A stretch of DNA of 64,000 bases, taken from Tanytarsus gracilentus (lineage: Eukaryota; Arthropoda; Insecta; Diptera; Chironomidae). The notes under the pieces are model-generated. The model saw only the letters and a program-made list of their open reading frames with translations, was not told the DNA's origin and searched no databases. Position 1 is the first letter of the stretch. Every line of letters begins with the position of its first letter. The translations under genes and the position numbers were made by a program. Positions 1 to 11,328 of this stretch are shown here, one piece after another. The DNA is taken from contig JAXRKN010000038.1 in assembly GCA_038502055.1 (NCBI GenBank), positions 744,001-808,000 on the forward strand, in the 5' to 3' direction.

Positions 1-2713
1 GAGCTTTCAACTCTTTGTCAACATTGAAAAACAGCAATAAATGAAAAAGCACTGACACAGCAACAAAGAGAAATGAAATGGAGTGAAGAGAGAAATGATG
101 CAAGTCTGATAAAGTGATATTAAAGCATTGACTCAGTAGATATTGGGTTGATAAGTTTTTCAGAAAGAAAGAAACTTTTTCTATATTCACTTCTGGTGAA
201 CAGATGCGAGTGTTACAGAATTGTTTTAAAGCAACGGATGCGGTTGAAAGGGATTTTTCATGTACTCTCATTTCTTGAATGTTCTGCGGGCGTTTTTTTC
301 TCAAGGAAAAAGTTAAAAGGCCTGAGGATGTGTGGAGATGAGGATGAGATAAAGATAAAAGGCAGAATAAGGTTGAGAGGTGGAATAAAATGCGAATGAG
401 ATTTCTTTCATGAAACTTTCTTTAGTGGGTTTAGAATTTTTAATAATTTTTTTCCTGGAATTTTCTCTTTTTTGAATAACAAAAGTTACATAAATTATTT
501 TTTAATATAAAAATACTTTCGAAATCTCACTGAGCTTTCCTCAATGAATTTCATTAAAAGGTGCACACAAGGCTGTCTCCTTTTATTTCATTTTCATGAA
601 AACTCATCTTGAGTAAATAAAAAAGAATTTCCAGAGTTTTCTCTGTATATACAGTTTAGCTTTTTTTGCGTTTATAGTTGAAGAGAAAAAGAGAGAATGG
701 AAAAAGTGGTGCTAACTTATTGTGAAGGGGATGAAAATGCTGACATCAGTTTGAATCTCCTTTTGTTCTTTTTCCCACGTCATGTTATGAATTACTAATT
801 TCTTACTTAATACACTTCCACAAGTATGTGAGAGGTAAAGTTGATGCGATGCGCGGAGGAGTTAAGAAAAAAATAAAGGTTAAGATTGATTAATTTGAAA
901 TTGAATAGGAAAGTAGGATGCGATGGTGCTGTCAAATTGATCGGAAAAGTTGATTCTATTGGAATGAAATTATTTTTGTATAAATTAATGAGAAATTCTA
1001 AAATTAAATGGAATGATAATGGCGAGAAAGCTACTTAGTAATTAATTAATTGAGCGAATGACGGAGTGATGTGAATAATTTTTATAATTAAAAATCTGTT
1101 AAGTTAAATCTACCAAAAAAACCACTCGATTAATTCTTGTTTCATAAATTATCACATACATGCACACACATCACATCACGCGCTGCAACATTACTTTTTA
1201 ATTAAATAAGCATTCAATTAAGATTCTTTCATGTATTAATTTATTATGCGTCAATTGATTTCTCTCATATTTTTTACACAATAAATTTTTGAAAAGAGAT
1301 GAAAGTGAAAATTATCTCAGATCGCGCAAGAAAAATTATTGAGAGAAAAAGAGTTCAATATGATGCGATGCTTGCGTAAGATTTTTATGCAGGTTTATAC
1401 AAAAATAAAAGTTATTTGAAATAAATAATGGAGAAAAAAATTGTATTCTTCTTAAAAATAATATTTCCACCTGGAGTTTTTCTTTTCTATTTGCAGATTT
1501 AAATAAATTATAATAAATCATTTTATTTGCAGCCACCTGAAAAAAGGGGAAATTAAAAATTTCACGCATAAATTTCTTAAAAGTTTATTTTTTAAATTAT
1601 TTTCATAATTGAGAATATGCTACAAAAAAACATTATTTTAAAAAGGGGGTGAATGAAGAAGGCAGTAGAGCATGGGTCAAACCAAATATTTTGTTAAAAA
1701 TCAATTAGTTTGGTTCTGCATGAAAATTTGGTTGATATTTTGCAATCTACATCAATTTCAATTTGTTGGAATGACAATTAATTTTTTTTATATTCTTTTA
1801 CACGCGTTTTAATTTCTTCATATTTCATGCGGATTAACGCGAGACAATTAAGATTTATGCGATGAAAATTTTTCTTTATCAATTTAGCTCGTTAGTTATG
1901 GTGGTGGAGGAATTTTTCATTTCTTTTGAGACCTAAACAATATTAAGCGATTGAATAACTTAAAACATGTGTGTATCATTTATTTAAATAAAGTAAAAAG
2001 TTTCTTTTAAATTAGCGCGTGTGTATAAAGGAAAACTTTTTTATTCAGCGTATGGAAAATTTTTTTAACTTTTCATTTCGAGGAGGATAAAATTAATCAT
2101 CATAATTAAGATTGAAGAAAAAAATTTATGCTCACGTTAGTAAACTTTCGTTAAGTTTTGGAATTTTTGATCAAAAATACATAATTTGAAATTTTTAGAT
2201 TTTAGCTAAACACTTCATCATAATTTTTTCTGATGTACCTTATTTATTGACATATCACACTCATTGATTTTATTAACATCTCATTTTACAATTATTAATC
2301 ATAATCATGTGGCAACATTATAGAGGTAAAGACTTTGTGAATATATTTTCTTCTCAGCCTTTCTCTCTAAATCTGTTCGTGAAGCAATTTTATGGGGGGA
2401 ATTTTTTGTAATCTTATGACACAATGAGTGTGAAATAAAAATGTCAAAGAGAATGCAATCTTGTTTATGTGTGGTTTGCGTGTGTCCATCTCAAGAATAA
2501 TAATTTATCAAAAAAGTTTAAAGCAAAAGGAGCTTTTCAAATTTATAATTGTGAAGTTCATAAAATTGATTTATGCTAGCATCAATCAGTAAAGTGCCTA
2601 TCCATTCTCTTCCATTTTTGAAATTGAAAAATATATTGATAATATTATTAATAATTTTTGTAAATCCTAAAGAATCCAAAGCGCTTCTTTCCTTCATAAT
2701 AACTCCACTTAGT
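1..2713. other. gene-free AT-rich region
   Basis: I find no open frame with protein-like composition, no RNA gene and no clear repeat here. Short frames on both strands lack domain signatures and are interrupted by AT-rich runs. It may be 3' intergenic sequence beyond the Hsp110 gene, or an intron of a gene outside the window. Confidence 0.5.
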
Positions 2714-5700
2714 TTAGTCGACATCCATTTCCCCCTCTTTGAAATTCGGCTCAGAGTTCGGTTGCTTTTGCTGTTGTTGTTGATCTTGCTGTCCATCAGC
2801 TTGTGGTCCATTTTGCGGATTTGGCGCATTATCTTTTGGTGGCGTTGCTGGACGTGGTTTCGGTCGATTGATGACAGAATTCACGCAAGTGGTGAGTGTC
2901 TGGCATTCATGACGAATATCGGCTACCTTCACGACTGGATCTTGTGTTTTTCGAATCGTTCGCATTTTATTTGTTGCATCCTCGAACCACTTTTGTGCCT
3001 TTTCTGCAGCTTCCGTAATATTGAGCATTTCTGTTTCCATCAAATGGTCATATTTTGGATCGCCACTGCGATATAACTCAATCGCCTTGTAAGCCATTTG
3101 AATAGCATGACCGAGATCATTAAAAGCTGGTCCTTGTCCCGCGTATTCCTCTTGGCGCACTTGAATTGCATCGCTCTTTTTGCTCATCTCGTTCAAACGA
3201 TTTCTATACACTTCTCGCTCACAGTTTTCACCGTCTTCATACAGCCAATTTTCAATTTCGCCCAGTTGTTGACACATTTGCTCGCGAATTGATTCTTCAA
3301 CATACTCAAAGAGAATGCCGTCCTCTTGCAATTTTCCGCGCATATCATAAACATATTCCTCGAGGGCATTTTTCGCATCGACTCGTTCTTTCTCTTGACG
3401 GTCGTTACTAATCATTTTTCCCTGATGAATGTAAAATTTTGTTAATTTAAAATTCATGAAAACCTTTTCATGTTGTGAGACTTTTGTCTGAATAAATTTA
3501 CAACTCACCTCAAGCTCAAAATATTTATCAAACTCGGTTTGCGAAAATCCATGAGTTCGTGAATTAATTTGTAGCTCAACCACCTTCTTGTATTCCTTCT
3601 TCTTCTTTTTGTCGTCCTAAAAATATAACAAAAGAGAAAATTATGATTAAATGAGAGTTCTACAAAGCAAATTCTGAGTATCATTAAAGCAATATTCGTG
3701 CAGACAAACAACTAAAGAGAATAAAAACATCGATGCTTTAGTTACATGAGAATTTAAAGAGCTCGTGTCTCCTTTAAACGGCCAAGAGAAGCAATGTAAT
3801 CAAAATATATCATTAAAAAGTTCACGTTACAATCCATCTCGATGGCCTTGGGTTAGAAAAAAAATGAAAAGATATAACGAAGGTGACACAATAAATAAAA
3901 TTTAGAACTAAAGACAAAACATGAGAACGCAAATCATCAAATTGTCTTGTATGTATAAGAAAGAAAGAAAAGCGAAAACTAAAAGAGTTAATTTTCTATG
4001 CGTAAAAAAATCATAAGGGATGCAGTGTTTATAGGACATCTTTGTGCTTATGAGCTTAAACACGTAAACTAAAAAACGTACCGAAGAGAACCATCTGCTG
4101 ATACGATGTGTCCATCCCTTTTTTTCTTCTTTCGTGGGACTAATTTCGTCTTCACTGCACGCACCCTAAGAGTATTATAACGAGATTTTTTAAAGACACG
4201 TTTTAAAAAGTGAATTTTAGTTTTTTTTTCAGGGGACAAAAGAAAGAAAAGGAGAGTGAATTGTGTGAAAAAAATAATCTGTTTATATCAGCACGATGGT
4301 CATCTTCCCAAAAGACACCATAACAATTTAATTAGATAGAGGGAGAGAGTTAATTTTACTTGAATTTGCGATTGCGGGTGAAGAGTGAATAATTTCCAAT
4401 TTGTTTGTGTTATTAAAAAAGTTCCCTTCTTTTGAAAAAAGAAGTTATTTACAACCAACAATCAGCGCAAGTTAATTGAGCAAAATAAATAGATGATAAA
4501 ATTTGACTTACCTCTGGTGGAGCAGGAGTTGTGTCCATTGGCTCGCCACTTGATGTGTTTTGAGAGTCTTGCGATGGAACGGTTTCTTCCGAGGAAGGTT
4601 GTGATGGAATTGGCTCACTTTCATTTCCATTTTGTTCACCATCTTGCTGATCCTTCTTTTCGACCATCTGAGCGCTTGCAACCAGCAAAATTCCATTGGT
4701 ATTGAGGCGAACCTTAACTTTAATCTCTTGTGCCTCTCCCGTCAGTGATGGCTTGATGTCCTTAATTTGCCACTCGCCAATGAATGGATCAATGCATGGA
4801 GCTGGATCTGAATAGTATAAGCTGATGGCGAAAGGCTCACGTCGGTAAAGTGTAAGCAAACGACTGAACGGTGCAGCATGATTAGCTGGAAAAACTTCCA
4901 TTTCCGTACGTTGACCGCTTTCATTATCAAATGCGAGACTGACCGCGAATGGTTGTATATCAATCACATTGAAATCACGCACACGAACAGCTGGCGATAA
5001 GATTGCACACTGCAAGGCACCGCCGCGAGAAACTGCCTCGTCTTGATTAAGTTGTGTACTTGGAACTTTTCCAAAAATCTGCTCGACGAGAAGCTTTACA
5101 GCTGGAATACGGCTAGATCCGCCCACAATTTCGACAGCATAGATATCCTCAAGCGTCAATTTCGACTCTTGTAAGCATCGTCGTAGCGTTGCTTCTACGC
5201 GTTGAAAGACACTCGCACAAATTTCTTCCATTTCTCCGCGCTGAATATTCGATGCAACGTCCGTGTCGTTCATGAAGCACTCGATGCCTAGTGGAAGCTT
5301 GGTGCTATTCGCACTCATTTGTTTTTTAAGCTTCTCGACTTCCGTCAAAAGACGAAGATAGGCCTTCTTGTTCGTTCGCGGATCAACTTTATACTTCTTC
5401 ACAAACTCATTACTAAAGTGATTGGCGAGCATTTCATCGACATCGCGTCCACCAACGAGATCAGATGTCGCGGCGAGCATCTTCAATTTTCCTTTGCTAA
5501 ATGCACAAGCCGACACTTGAATTGCACTATGACCCATATCCACGAAAATAACATTACGTGGTTTTTCCTCGGGTGCCGGCAAATCTGTACGATAAAATCC
5601 ATAGCTCAAAGCCGTAGCCGTTGTTTCGTTTAGTAGTCGAAGGCAATTGAGTCCGGCAATACCGGCGGCATCGAGAAGAGCCTTTCGCTCGGCATTAGAA

Positions 5701-7194
5701 AAATACGATGGAACCGTAATGACGCAGTCATAAATTTGAGCTTTCAATTCGATTGCCGCATCGGTCTTAAGTTTCGTGAAGAGCATGGCAGTTATTTGTT
5801 CGGGCGTAAAGACTTCCTCTTCTTCCATATAATTCACGCGAATGCCTATTGAACCATCGGGTTTCTCCTCAACGCGATACGGTAAGTTGTGAAGTTCTTT
5901 CTGCACCAACGGATCCTTGAATTTTCGTCCTAGCAAATGCTTGAATCCATAAATTGTATTTCTTATGTTCGTCACTTGCTGATTTTTCGCACTGACGCCG
6001 AGTGTTCGCGTTTTGCCGGCGAATGCAACGTATGATCTAAAAGTAGAAGAAATCTTTAATATATGCGTGATGTCATTAAAACAATTTAGGAAAGAATTCT
6101 TTTTCAGATCAACATCATCGTCGTCGTGTAAACCAAATCAAACGCCTACGAACTCTTCGAGATGAGGATTTTTTTTCGCGTGCCGCAATATACAGTACAG
6201 AAAAATATTATATGAATCATCAAAAATATTTTGAATAAACATTACACGCATGCCAATAGAATCGAAAAGGTGAAAAAGTTCACTAATGTACGATGACCTA
6301 TATTTCTATCACACATAACGTTTTCTTCTTTCTAATTGTGCATCGGATTCAATGTCATTATAGCGCGGGTATATGATGACATAATTAAAATAAATGCTCG
6401 CATGTATGCAGAAAAAAAAATAATTGCATTAAAAGACTTTTCTTTCTGCAACAGAAAAAATTCTTTGTGTTGGTCGCTAAGGTCACAATTGTAAATTGTT
6501 TTGAGGGTAATAAATTTTATAAAAATCGTGTGATTAAATTTGCAAAACTCCCAAAATAAGCCACAAATAAAAAAGATCATACAGTTTACCCTGTTTTTTG
6601 GTTATAAGGTGGCACCTTAGTAAGCAGTAGCACCTTATAACCAAAAAACAGGGTACCATAAAATGTGAATTCAACAATTCCATATTTGGCATTGAATAAT
6701 TTCAATCCTTTTTTTGCGTATTCTCAACGAAAGTCTTATATTTACATCGATGACAGCATCGAGGTGTCTGCGAAAGTGCAAATGACCTGATGAAAATCAT
6801 CAGATTGAAAAAAACATCCAGACATAAATTTTCAGCGACATTTTCAATTAATTTAATCGAGAATCAGTCATGCAAAACGTTTAACGGTCATAAATGGCTT
6901 GAGTGAAAACAAAAACACAACAAAATTAGGAAGAAATTAAAAATCGATTGTTTTAGATTAAAAGTTTCCAGAGACTTCTAGAAACTTCCATTTTCAAGGG
7001 AAGGAAAAAAGTCGCGGACATAACCTCAACTGCGTGCGAATTTTTCACAAGATAAAAAAATTTAGAATTCACTCTTAAATTACTTACGGCGTTGCTCGTA
7101 GACTGTAGTCATTGGCAATGGTCTCAATACCGCCTGCTTTTGCCGCGGCAATAAAACACGACTCATTGCCGAAATCAATTCCAATCACCGACAT
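2714..7194 (-). CDS. Hsc70Cb: Hsp110 / HSPA4-type Hsp70 nucleotide-exchange chaperone
   Basis: This is a cytosolic Hsp110-family protein, a nucleotide-exchange factor and holdase for Hsp70. Exons in coding order are 7194-7088, 6036-4512, an optional 4165-4082, 3616-3509 and 3421-2714. Joined phases work at every junction and give 815 aa, or 843 aa with the optional exon; family members are about 800-860 aa. The N-terminus reads MSVIGIDFGNES, the actin-fold ATPase phosphate loop. The long second exon carries the rest of the ATPase domain, with VPSYFSNAERKALLDAAGIAG and VEIVGGSSRIPAV. An acidic, Ser/Gln-rich loop follows, then the helical domain (QEKERVDAKNALEEYVYDMR). The start is the first ATG in frame and gives the family N-terminus. 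Perfect heat-shock elements lie upstream and in intron 1, so heat induction is likely. The gene is head to head with the escort protein at 7528. Confidence 0.93.
4082..4165 (-). CDS. Hsc70Cb: candidate 28-codon cassette exon of Hsp110
   Basis: Between the ATPase/beta exon (ends 4512, phase 0) and the helical-domain exon (starts 3616, phase 0) lies an open 84-nt segment. It has a CTTAG acceptor and a GTACGT donor, starts and ends in phase 0 and has no stop. It encodes a charged, tryptophan-containing stretch (..SPTKEEKKGWTHRISRWF..). Skipping and inclusion both keep frame, so it could be alternatively spliced. The site is the loop between the beta and helical substrate-binding subdomains. In mammals, HSPH1 isoforms differ by a cassette in this region. 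Use of this exon is inferred, not shown. Confidence 0.5.
6587..6655. repeat. 69-bp perfect hairpin / minimal TA-flanked inverted-repeat element
   Basis: Two perfect 25-bp inverted arms (6587-6611 and 6631-6655) flank a 19-bp spacer, inside intron 1 of Hsp110. The outermost bases are TA on each side, followed by CCCTG..., which fits a TA target duplication flanking short terminal inverted repeats, as in Tc1/mariner-type MITEs. It could equally be an RNA hairpin in the pre-mRNA. No coding sequence is present. Confidence 0.7.
6966..6988. promoter_or_regulatory. five-pentamer heat-shock element in Hsp110 intron 1
   Basis: TTC, GAG, TTC, GAA and TTC occur at 6966, 6971, 6976, 6981 and 6986, each five bases apart in alternating orientation. 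Four of five match the HSF pentamer exactly and one differs by one base (GAG for GAA). This is the canonical arrangement bound by heat-shock factor trimers. It lies in intron 1, about 100 bp downstream of exon 1. Confidence 0.8.
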
Positions 7195-7527
7195 TTTTAA
7201 TGAGTTTCTTTATCGATATTTTCTTGAAATTTCAACAGCTTTCAGGCGATTCTTCACTTCCGTTCACGAGATTAGAGTTCAATTTCACTTTACCGTTCAC
7301 TTTTTTCGATTTTTTTTAGTTAAAATAGATTTTTTTGACAAGATTGACAACTTTTCTCTTTAAATTTCTGTTGCTGAATGAATTTCGAATTTCGAAGATT
7401 GTTCACTTCGGCACCGTAAGATATTTCTAGAAACTTCCGGTGAAAAATGATTCGAACATGAGTGACGTTGGATTGACCCAATTTCAAAACAATCGTGCTC
7501 GATTTCACGTAAAATAATTTATTTAAA
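7195..7527. promoter_or_regulatory. bidirectional promoter between Hsp110 and the mtHsp70 escort gene
   Basis: Only 333 bp separate the start codons of two divergent genes that both serve Hsp70 machines. The interval contains a perfect three-pentamer heat-shock element (7425-7437). I see no clear TATA box for either gene. Shared control is inferred from the spacing and the element. Confidence 0.7.
7425..7437. promoter_or_regulatory. perfect heat-shock element in the shared promoter
   Basis: TTC, GAA and TTC occur at 7425, 7430 and 7435 with two-base gaps, exactly the alternating pentamer pattern of a minimal HSF site. It is 231 bp upstream of the Hsp110 start codon and about 90 bp upstream of the start codon of the plus-strand escort gene. 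Confidence 0.82.
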
Positions 7528-8013
7528 ATGTTTTCAGCAAGTCGAATTGCGTTAAGGAGAAGTTTAATAGCATTTCAAAGGCGTTCACTCAATAAATCAC
7601 TTCCGGTTGTTAACAGTCATTTAGCATTAGCTAGATTTTGCTCAAATCAAGTTGCAACAAATCGAATAGAAATTGGGCAGCTCGAGAAGAAATTTCAACT
7701 TTATTATACGTGCAAAAAATGCGGAACTAGAAACTCTCATATAATCTCTAAACAGGCATACGAGCATGGTGTTGTCATAGTAAGTTGAACAAAATTAATT
7801 AATTTATTTTATTTAAAAAATTTAATTTAATTTTAGGTAAAGTGCAATGGATGTAGCAACAATCATCTTATAGCCGACAATTTAAAATGGTTTAAGGATA
7901 ATAATACAAACATAGAAGACATTCTAAGGGAGAAAGGAGAAGAAGTAAAGAAAATGTCATTGGACGTTGTAGAGCTGCTAGAAAAACAGATTGATAATAA
8001 AAATGAAAATTAA
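7528..8013 (+). CDS. DNLZ: mitochondrial Hsp70 escort protein, DNLZ/Zim17 (Tim15) family
   Basis: This is a small zinc-finger cofactor that keeps mitochondrial Hsp70 soluble and active in the matrix. Exons are 7528-7779 and 7837-8013, joined phase 0 across a 57-nt GTAAGT..TTTTAG intron, giving 142 aa. The first 45 or so residues are Arg/Ser-rich without acids, a typical mitochondrial presequence. The core has FQLYYTCKKCGTRNSHIISK followed by KCNGCSNNHLIADNL, the two CxxC zinc knuckles and HLIADNL signature of the family. The product is shorter than human DNLZ (about 178 aa) mainly in the presequence. The 3' end is 211 bp from the Dok-like gene, tail to tail. Family assignment is firm; the symbol is by family. 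Confidence 0.9.
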
Positions 8014-8224
8014 TTTTATTGGCTTTTAAAAATGTTTCACATATAAGTACAAAAACAGCACTTAAAAAACTTAATTGTTTAAAATCAATTTTCATAAAAA
8101 TAAACCGTGGAAATGTTTGGAAAATATCATTTTTAAGTTTAAAGTCGCTTTTGACTATCTATCTATAAAAATTTTAAGTTTCGATAATACATTTAATATT
8201 TTTTTATGGCAACTCGTTGCTTAT

Positions 8225-10449
8225 TTAGACACGCTTCGGTTTACTTACAATTGCATACTGATTGTACTTAATATTACTGTGATCCAGCAAATCGTCCTCA
8301 TCGCTTAAAATTACGGTTTGAGTTGTAGATGTCGAGGAGAATGAAACTTGAGCAGAGTTCAATGAGGATGAAGACGATGGTTGTGGTAAGCTTGTCTTCC
8401 TTATGACGCCTAAAAAGGAATAATATTTAAATTAAACTTAAGTGGAGAATTAAAATATTTTACCATATCCAAGATAACTATCATCGGCCATGCGAGACGT
8501 GGACAATTGAGGAGGCGGCTCCGATGTTGGAAGTTTCGGTGGATGTTGCTGCTGTTGATGAGAAATTGAGCTTGAATTTGTTGTCGTTGAACTTTCAGTT
8601 GAGGAAATGGTTTGAAATTCCGTTGGTGTAATAATCTCATAGTCGTCGGATATTTGCGATTTTTTCTTGGGCAGAGGAACAATGGGTACGATTGTCTTGT
8701 ATCCGCTCGATGTTATTTTACTTGAACTCGTGCTTGGAGGGAAAAATTCTAGCTTATCATAATCTCCTTCATCGTTGCCATTTGATTTGGTCACATTTGA
8801 ATTACTGACACTTGTCGAGTTTTCATTAATATCAACTATTGAGATTTTTCTAGTTTCATTTCGATTGAACGATTTGCTGCGCTGCCAGACAAACTCTTTG
8901 AGTTCATCTTCGGGTGTCGAGACATGCTCAGTATGCCTTACCTCATCAATTCCAAGCGTTTTCCAAGCGTCCGTAATATTTTCAATACACTCATAATCTC
9001 TCGATCGATCTAACATGGAAACATTTCGTTTGGGTGGTGGAGGAGGACTGTCGAGTTGAACAAGTGTTTCTTGTTGATTCAAGTTGTGATCATTTACTAT
9101 TTGAATTGTTTTTCGTGGTGGTTTATTCGGTATTGGAATGGCTTGATTGTTTTTAGCAGGCGGTAACGGTCCAGGAAGAAATGCTAAATTTATTGAGTCA
9201 GTTGATAAAAATCCCCTCAATGATGCATGTGAGATATCGATATCGCCGGGAGAGTTGGGCGAGTTTATGAGCGGTGGCAGTGGACTTCTCGAACCAGCCT
9301 CCATCGATAATGCTGCATTCAATTGATTTTCGCCACAATCTAAACTACCTGAACTGTCGCCATTCAGCAGCTTTTTCATTGATTTCATTTTAGTTGACAT
9401 GCAGCGAAATATTTCTTGTGGATTGGGATTGTCAAGCTTAAATGTTCCTTCACCCGTCTCACACTTTCTTCCCGCTTCAAATGTGAATTTTCCATCACGA
9501 TATCCATACTTTCGAATATAACGATATGGCCATTTAGCTAATAGATGACTCTCATCCTCGTAACTTCTCAATTGAATTTCTGTCGACGTAAGTTCCAAAA
9601 CATAAACCTTCGCCTCAAATTTATTTCTCATCGTGATATCCGTTGGAATTAAGGTGCATGTGAATTTACCCTCCGAAAAGGAAGAGCAATAGAGCTCATT
9701 GTATTCAACAATCGAGTTTCTTTTAGATATTGTGCCTAACTTTTCATTAAACGCGACTTGCTGTAATGTCCTCGTCCATATATTAAGTTCCGTGTCATTG
9801 CCACATTGAAAAACTATTTGACCACTCTTTGTGATGAGATTGATAATCGATAATGGTGCTGGCTCGGATATAACTTTAATACAATTCTCTAGTGTTATTA
9901 TTCGAAGATTTTTATCAGTCTCACTATCACCAATTTCCAGCCGCTCAATGCCTTGCGAAGATCGACCAAAGAGCATCACATATCGTTTCTAAAAGAAGAA
10001 CATTTTAAGAGAGGCAAAAAAAAGAAAAATAAATTAAAATGAAGAATATAAAATTAGCGAGCGCGAGTTTAAGTGGTTGTTGTGCTGTGTGTGAACGGAA
10101 ATGCCAATGTTCGATGTGCGAAAAAAAATACTTCAGTGTACTTATTAACATGCAAGAAAGGAGATTTCTTTAAATTGGGTCATCAAAGTTGTGGGATGAC
10201 TCAAAAATTAAAGAATTTTAATTAATTCAATTTAATTAACGAATTTATCATTTTTGTTAAAAAAGATCCTCAAAAAAAGATAATGAAACGTCATTAAAAT
10301 GCAACATTTAACAATTAAGTTAAATTCTCTATTACAACTCTTTCGTATCTTACCTTTTTCGGGTTCTGCTTAATATTGAATCCACTCTGCGACTTTATCA
10401 GCAAGAAACCACAAAGAATTGAATCGCTATTGCCACTTAAATCAGACAT
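8225..10449 (-). CDS. Dok: Dok-family adaptor (PH plus IRS-type PTB domain)
   Basis: This is a cytoplasmic docking protein acting downstream of tyrosine kinases. Exons are 10449-10354, 9988-8464 and 8409-8225, with consistent phases and 601 aa in total. Residues about 11-112 form a PH domain split by intron 1 (GFLLIKSQSGF ... KKKRYVMLFG). Residues about 139-236 form an IRS-type PTB domain (VYVLELTSTEIQLRSY ... WPYRYIRKYGYRDGKFTFEAGRKC). The rest is Ser/Pro-rich with polyproline stretches (LDSPPPPPKR) and candidate phosphotyrosine sites: DYECIENI, DYDKLEF, DYEIITP, and QYAIV near the C-terminus. PH-then-PTB order is diagnostic of Dok rather than IRS or FRS2 proteins of other lengths. The small first exon starts at MSDLSGNSDSILCG. 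Confidence 0.87.
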
Positions 10450-11328
10450 TATTTTTATTTTTGCAATTCTTTTTCTCGAATTTCTAATTTTTGTAAATTT
10501 TTATATTAAGGCACATCGTAAGATCACTAACTCTTATATTTAAGGACGAAACGTTGTCTTATTAACACAATTAACACTAATTAATTAACATATGAATTCG
10601 AGAAATGTGAAAGAATTAAAAAAGAATTAGGATTAAAAATTTGTTGCAGAAAAAAAAAATGTTTTTTCTTTAATGTCAACGAGATTCGAGGTAACACGGC
10701 GATCAAGCAGAAAAAAATCGTTACAAAATGATCGAGTAAAATTTGAATTCAAAGATCGAACACGTGCGTGATTGAAAAAGCAAAAATTTATATTCAACAG
10801 GTGGAAATGAGAAAATCTTGAAAAAATTAAAACTGCGTGCGAGAATTTTATATTTAATAATTTTTATAATTAAAAAATTTAATGCTTAATTAGAATTTAT
10901 GTAATAATTGATTTCCAAATTTAATTTATTTAATCAATACTGAAAAATTACACACAAATTATAAAAAATCAACTCTTAAGTGAGATAATTAAATATTTTT
11001 AATATTAAAAAAGTATTTAAATATTTTTAATAGTAAAAAAAATTTAATCATAATTTCCGACTTGAAATCTTTACAAACTTTTGTTTCGCGGGAAAAAATA
11101 AGCACGCGTGCGCGGAAAAGTCTTGAAAAAATTTCATTTCGTCAAATTGAAAATAAAAAGTCAATGAGAATAAAAAAGCATTTCTAAGCTCAAAGTTTGA
11201 TTTATTTAACCTAATGTTTTAATATAAAGTTTCCCTAAGACGATACCCAAAAAATGAGTATCGAGTGCATGCGAAAGGAAAAGGACAAATTAGAGAAAAA
11301 ATTAAAAATAGTTTAGAGAGGAAAAACT
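10450..11328. other. divergent intergenic region between Dok and FKRP-like genes
   Basis: This 879-bp AT-rich gap must hold the promoters of both divergent genes. I see no TATA box or other element I would defend. Confidence 0.5.

Noticed and set aside
2573..3076. 167-aa plus-strand ORF opposite the Hsp110 3' exon
   Set aside because: It is the antisense shadow of a conserved Hsp110 exon, with a composition of Leu/Ile/Phe runs and no domain.
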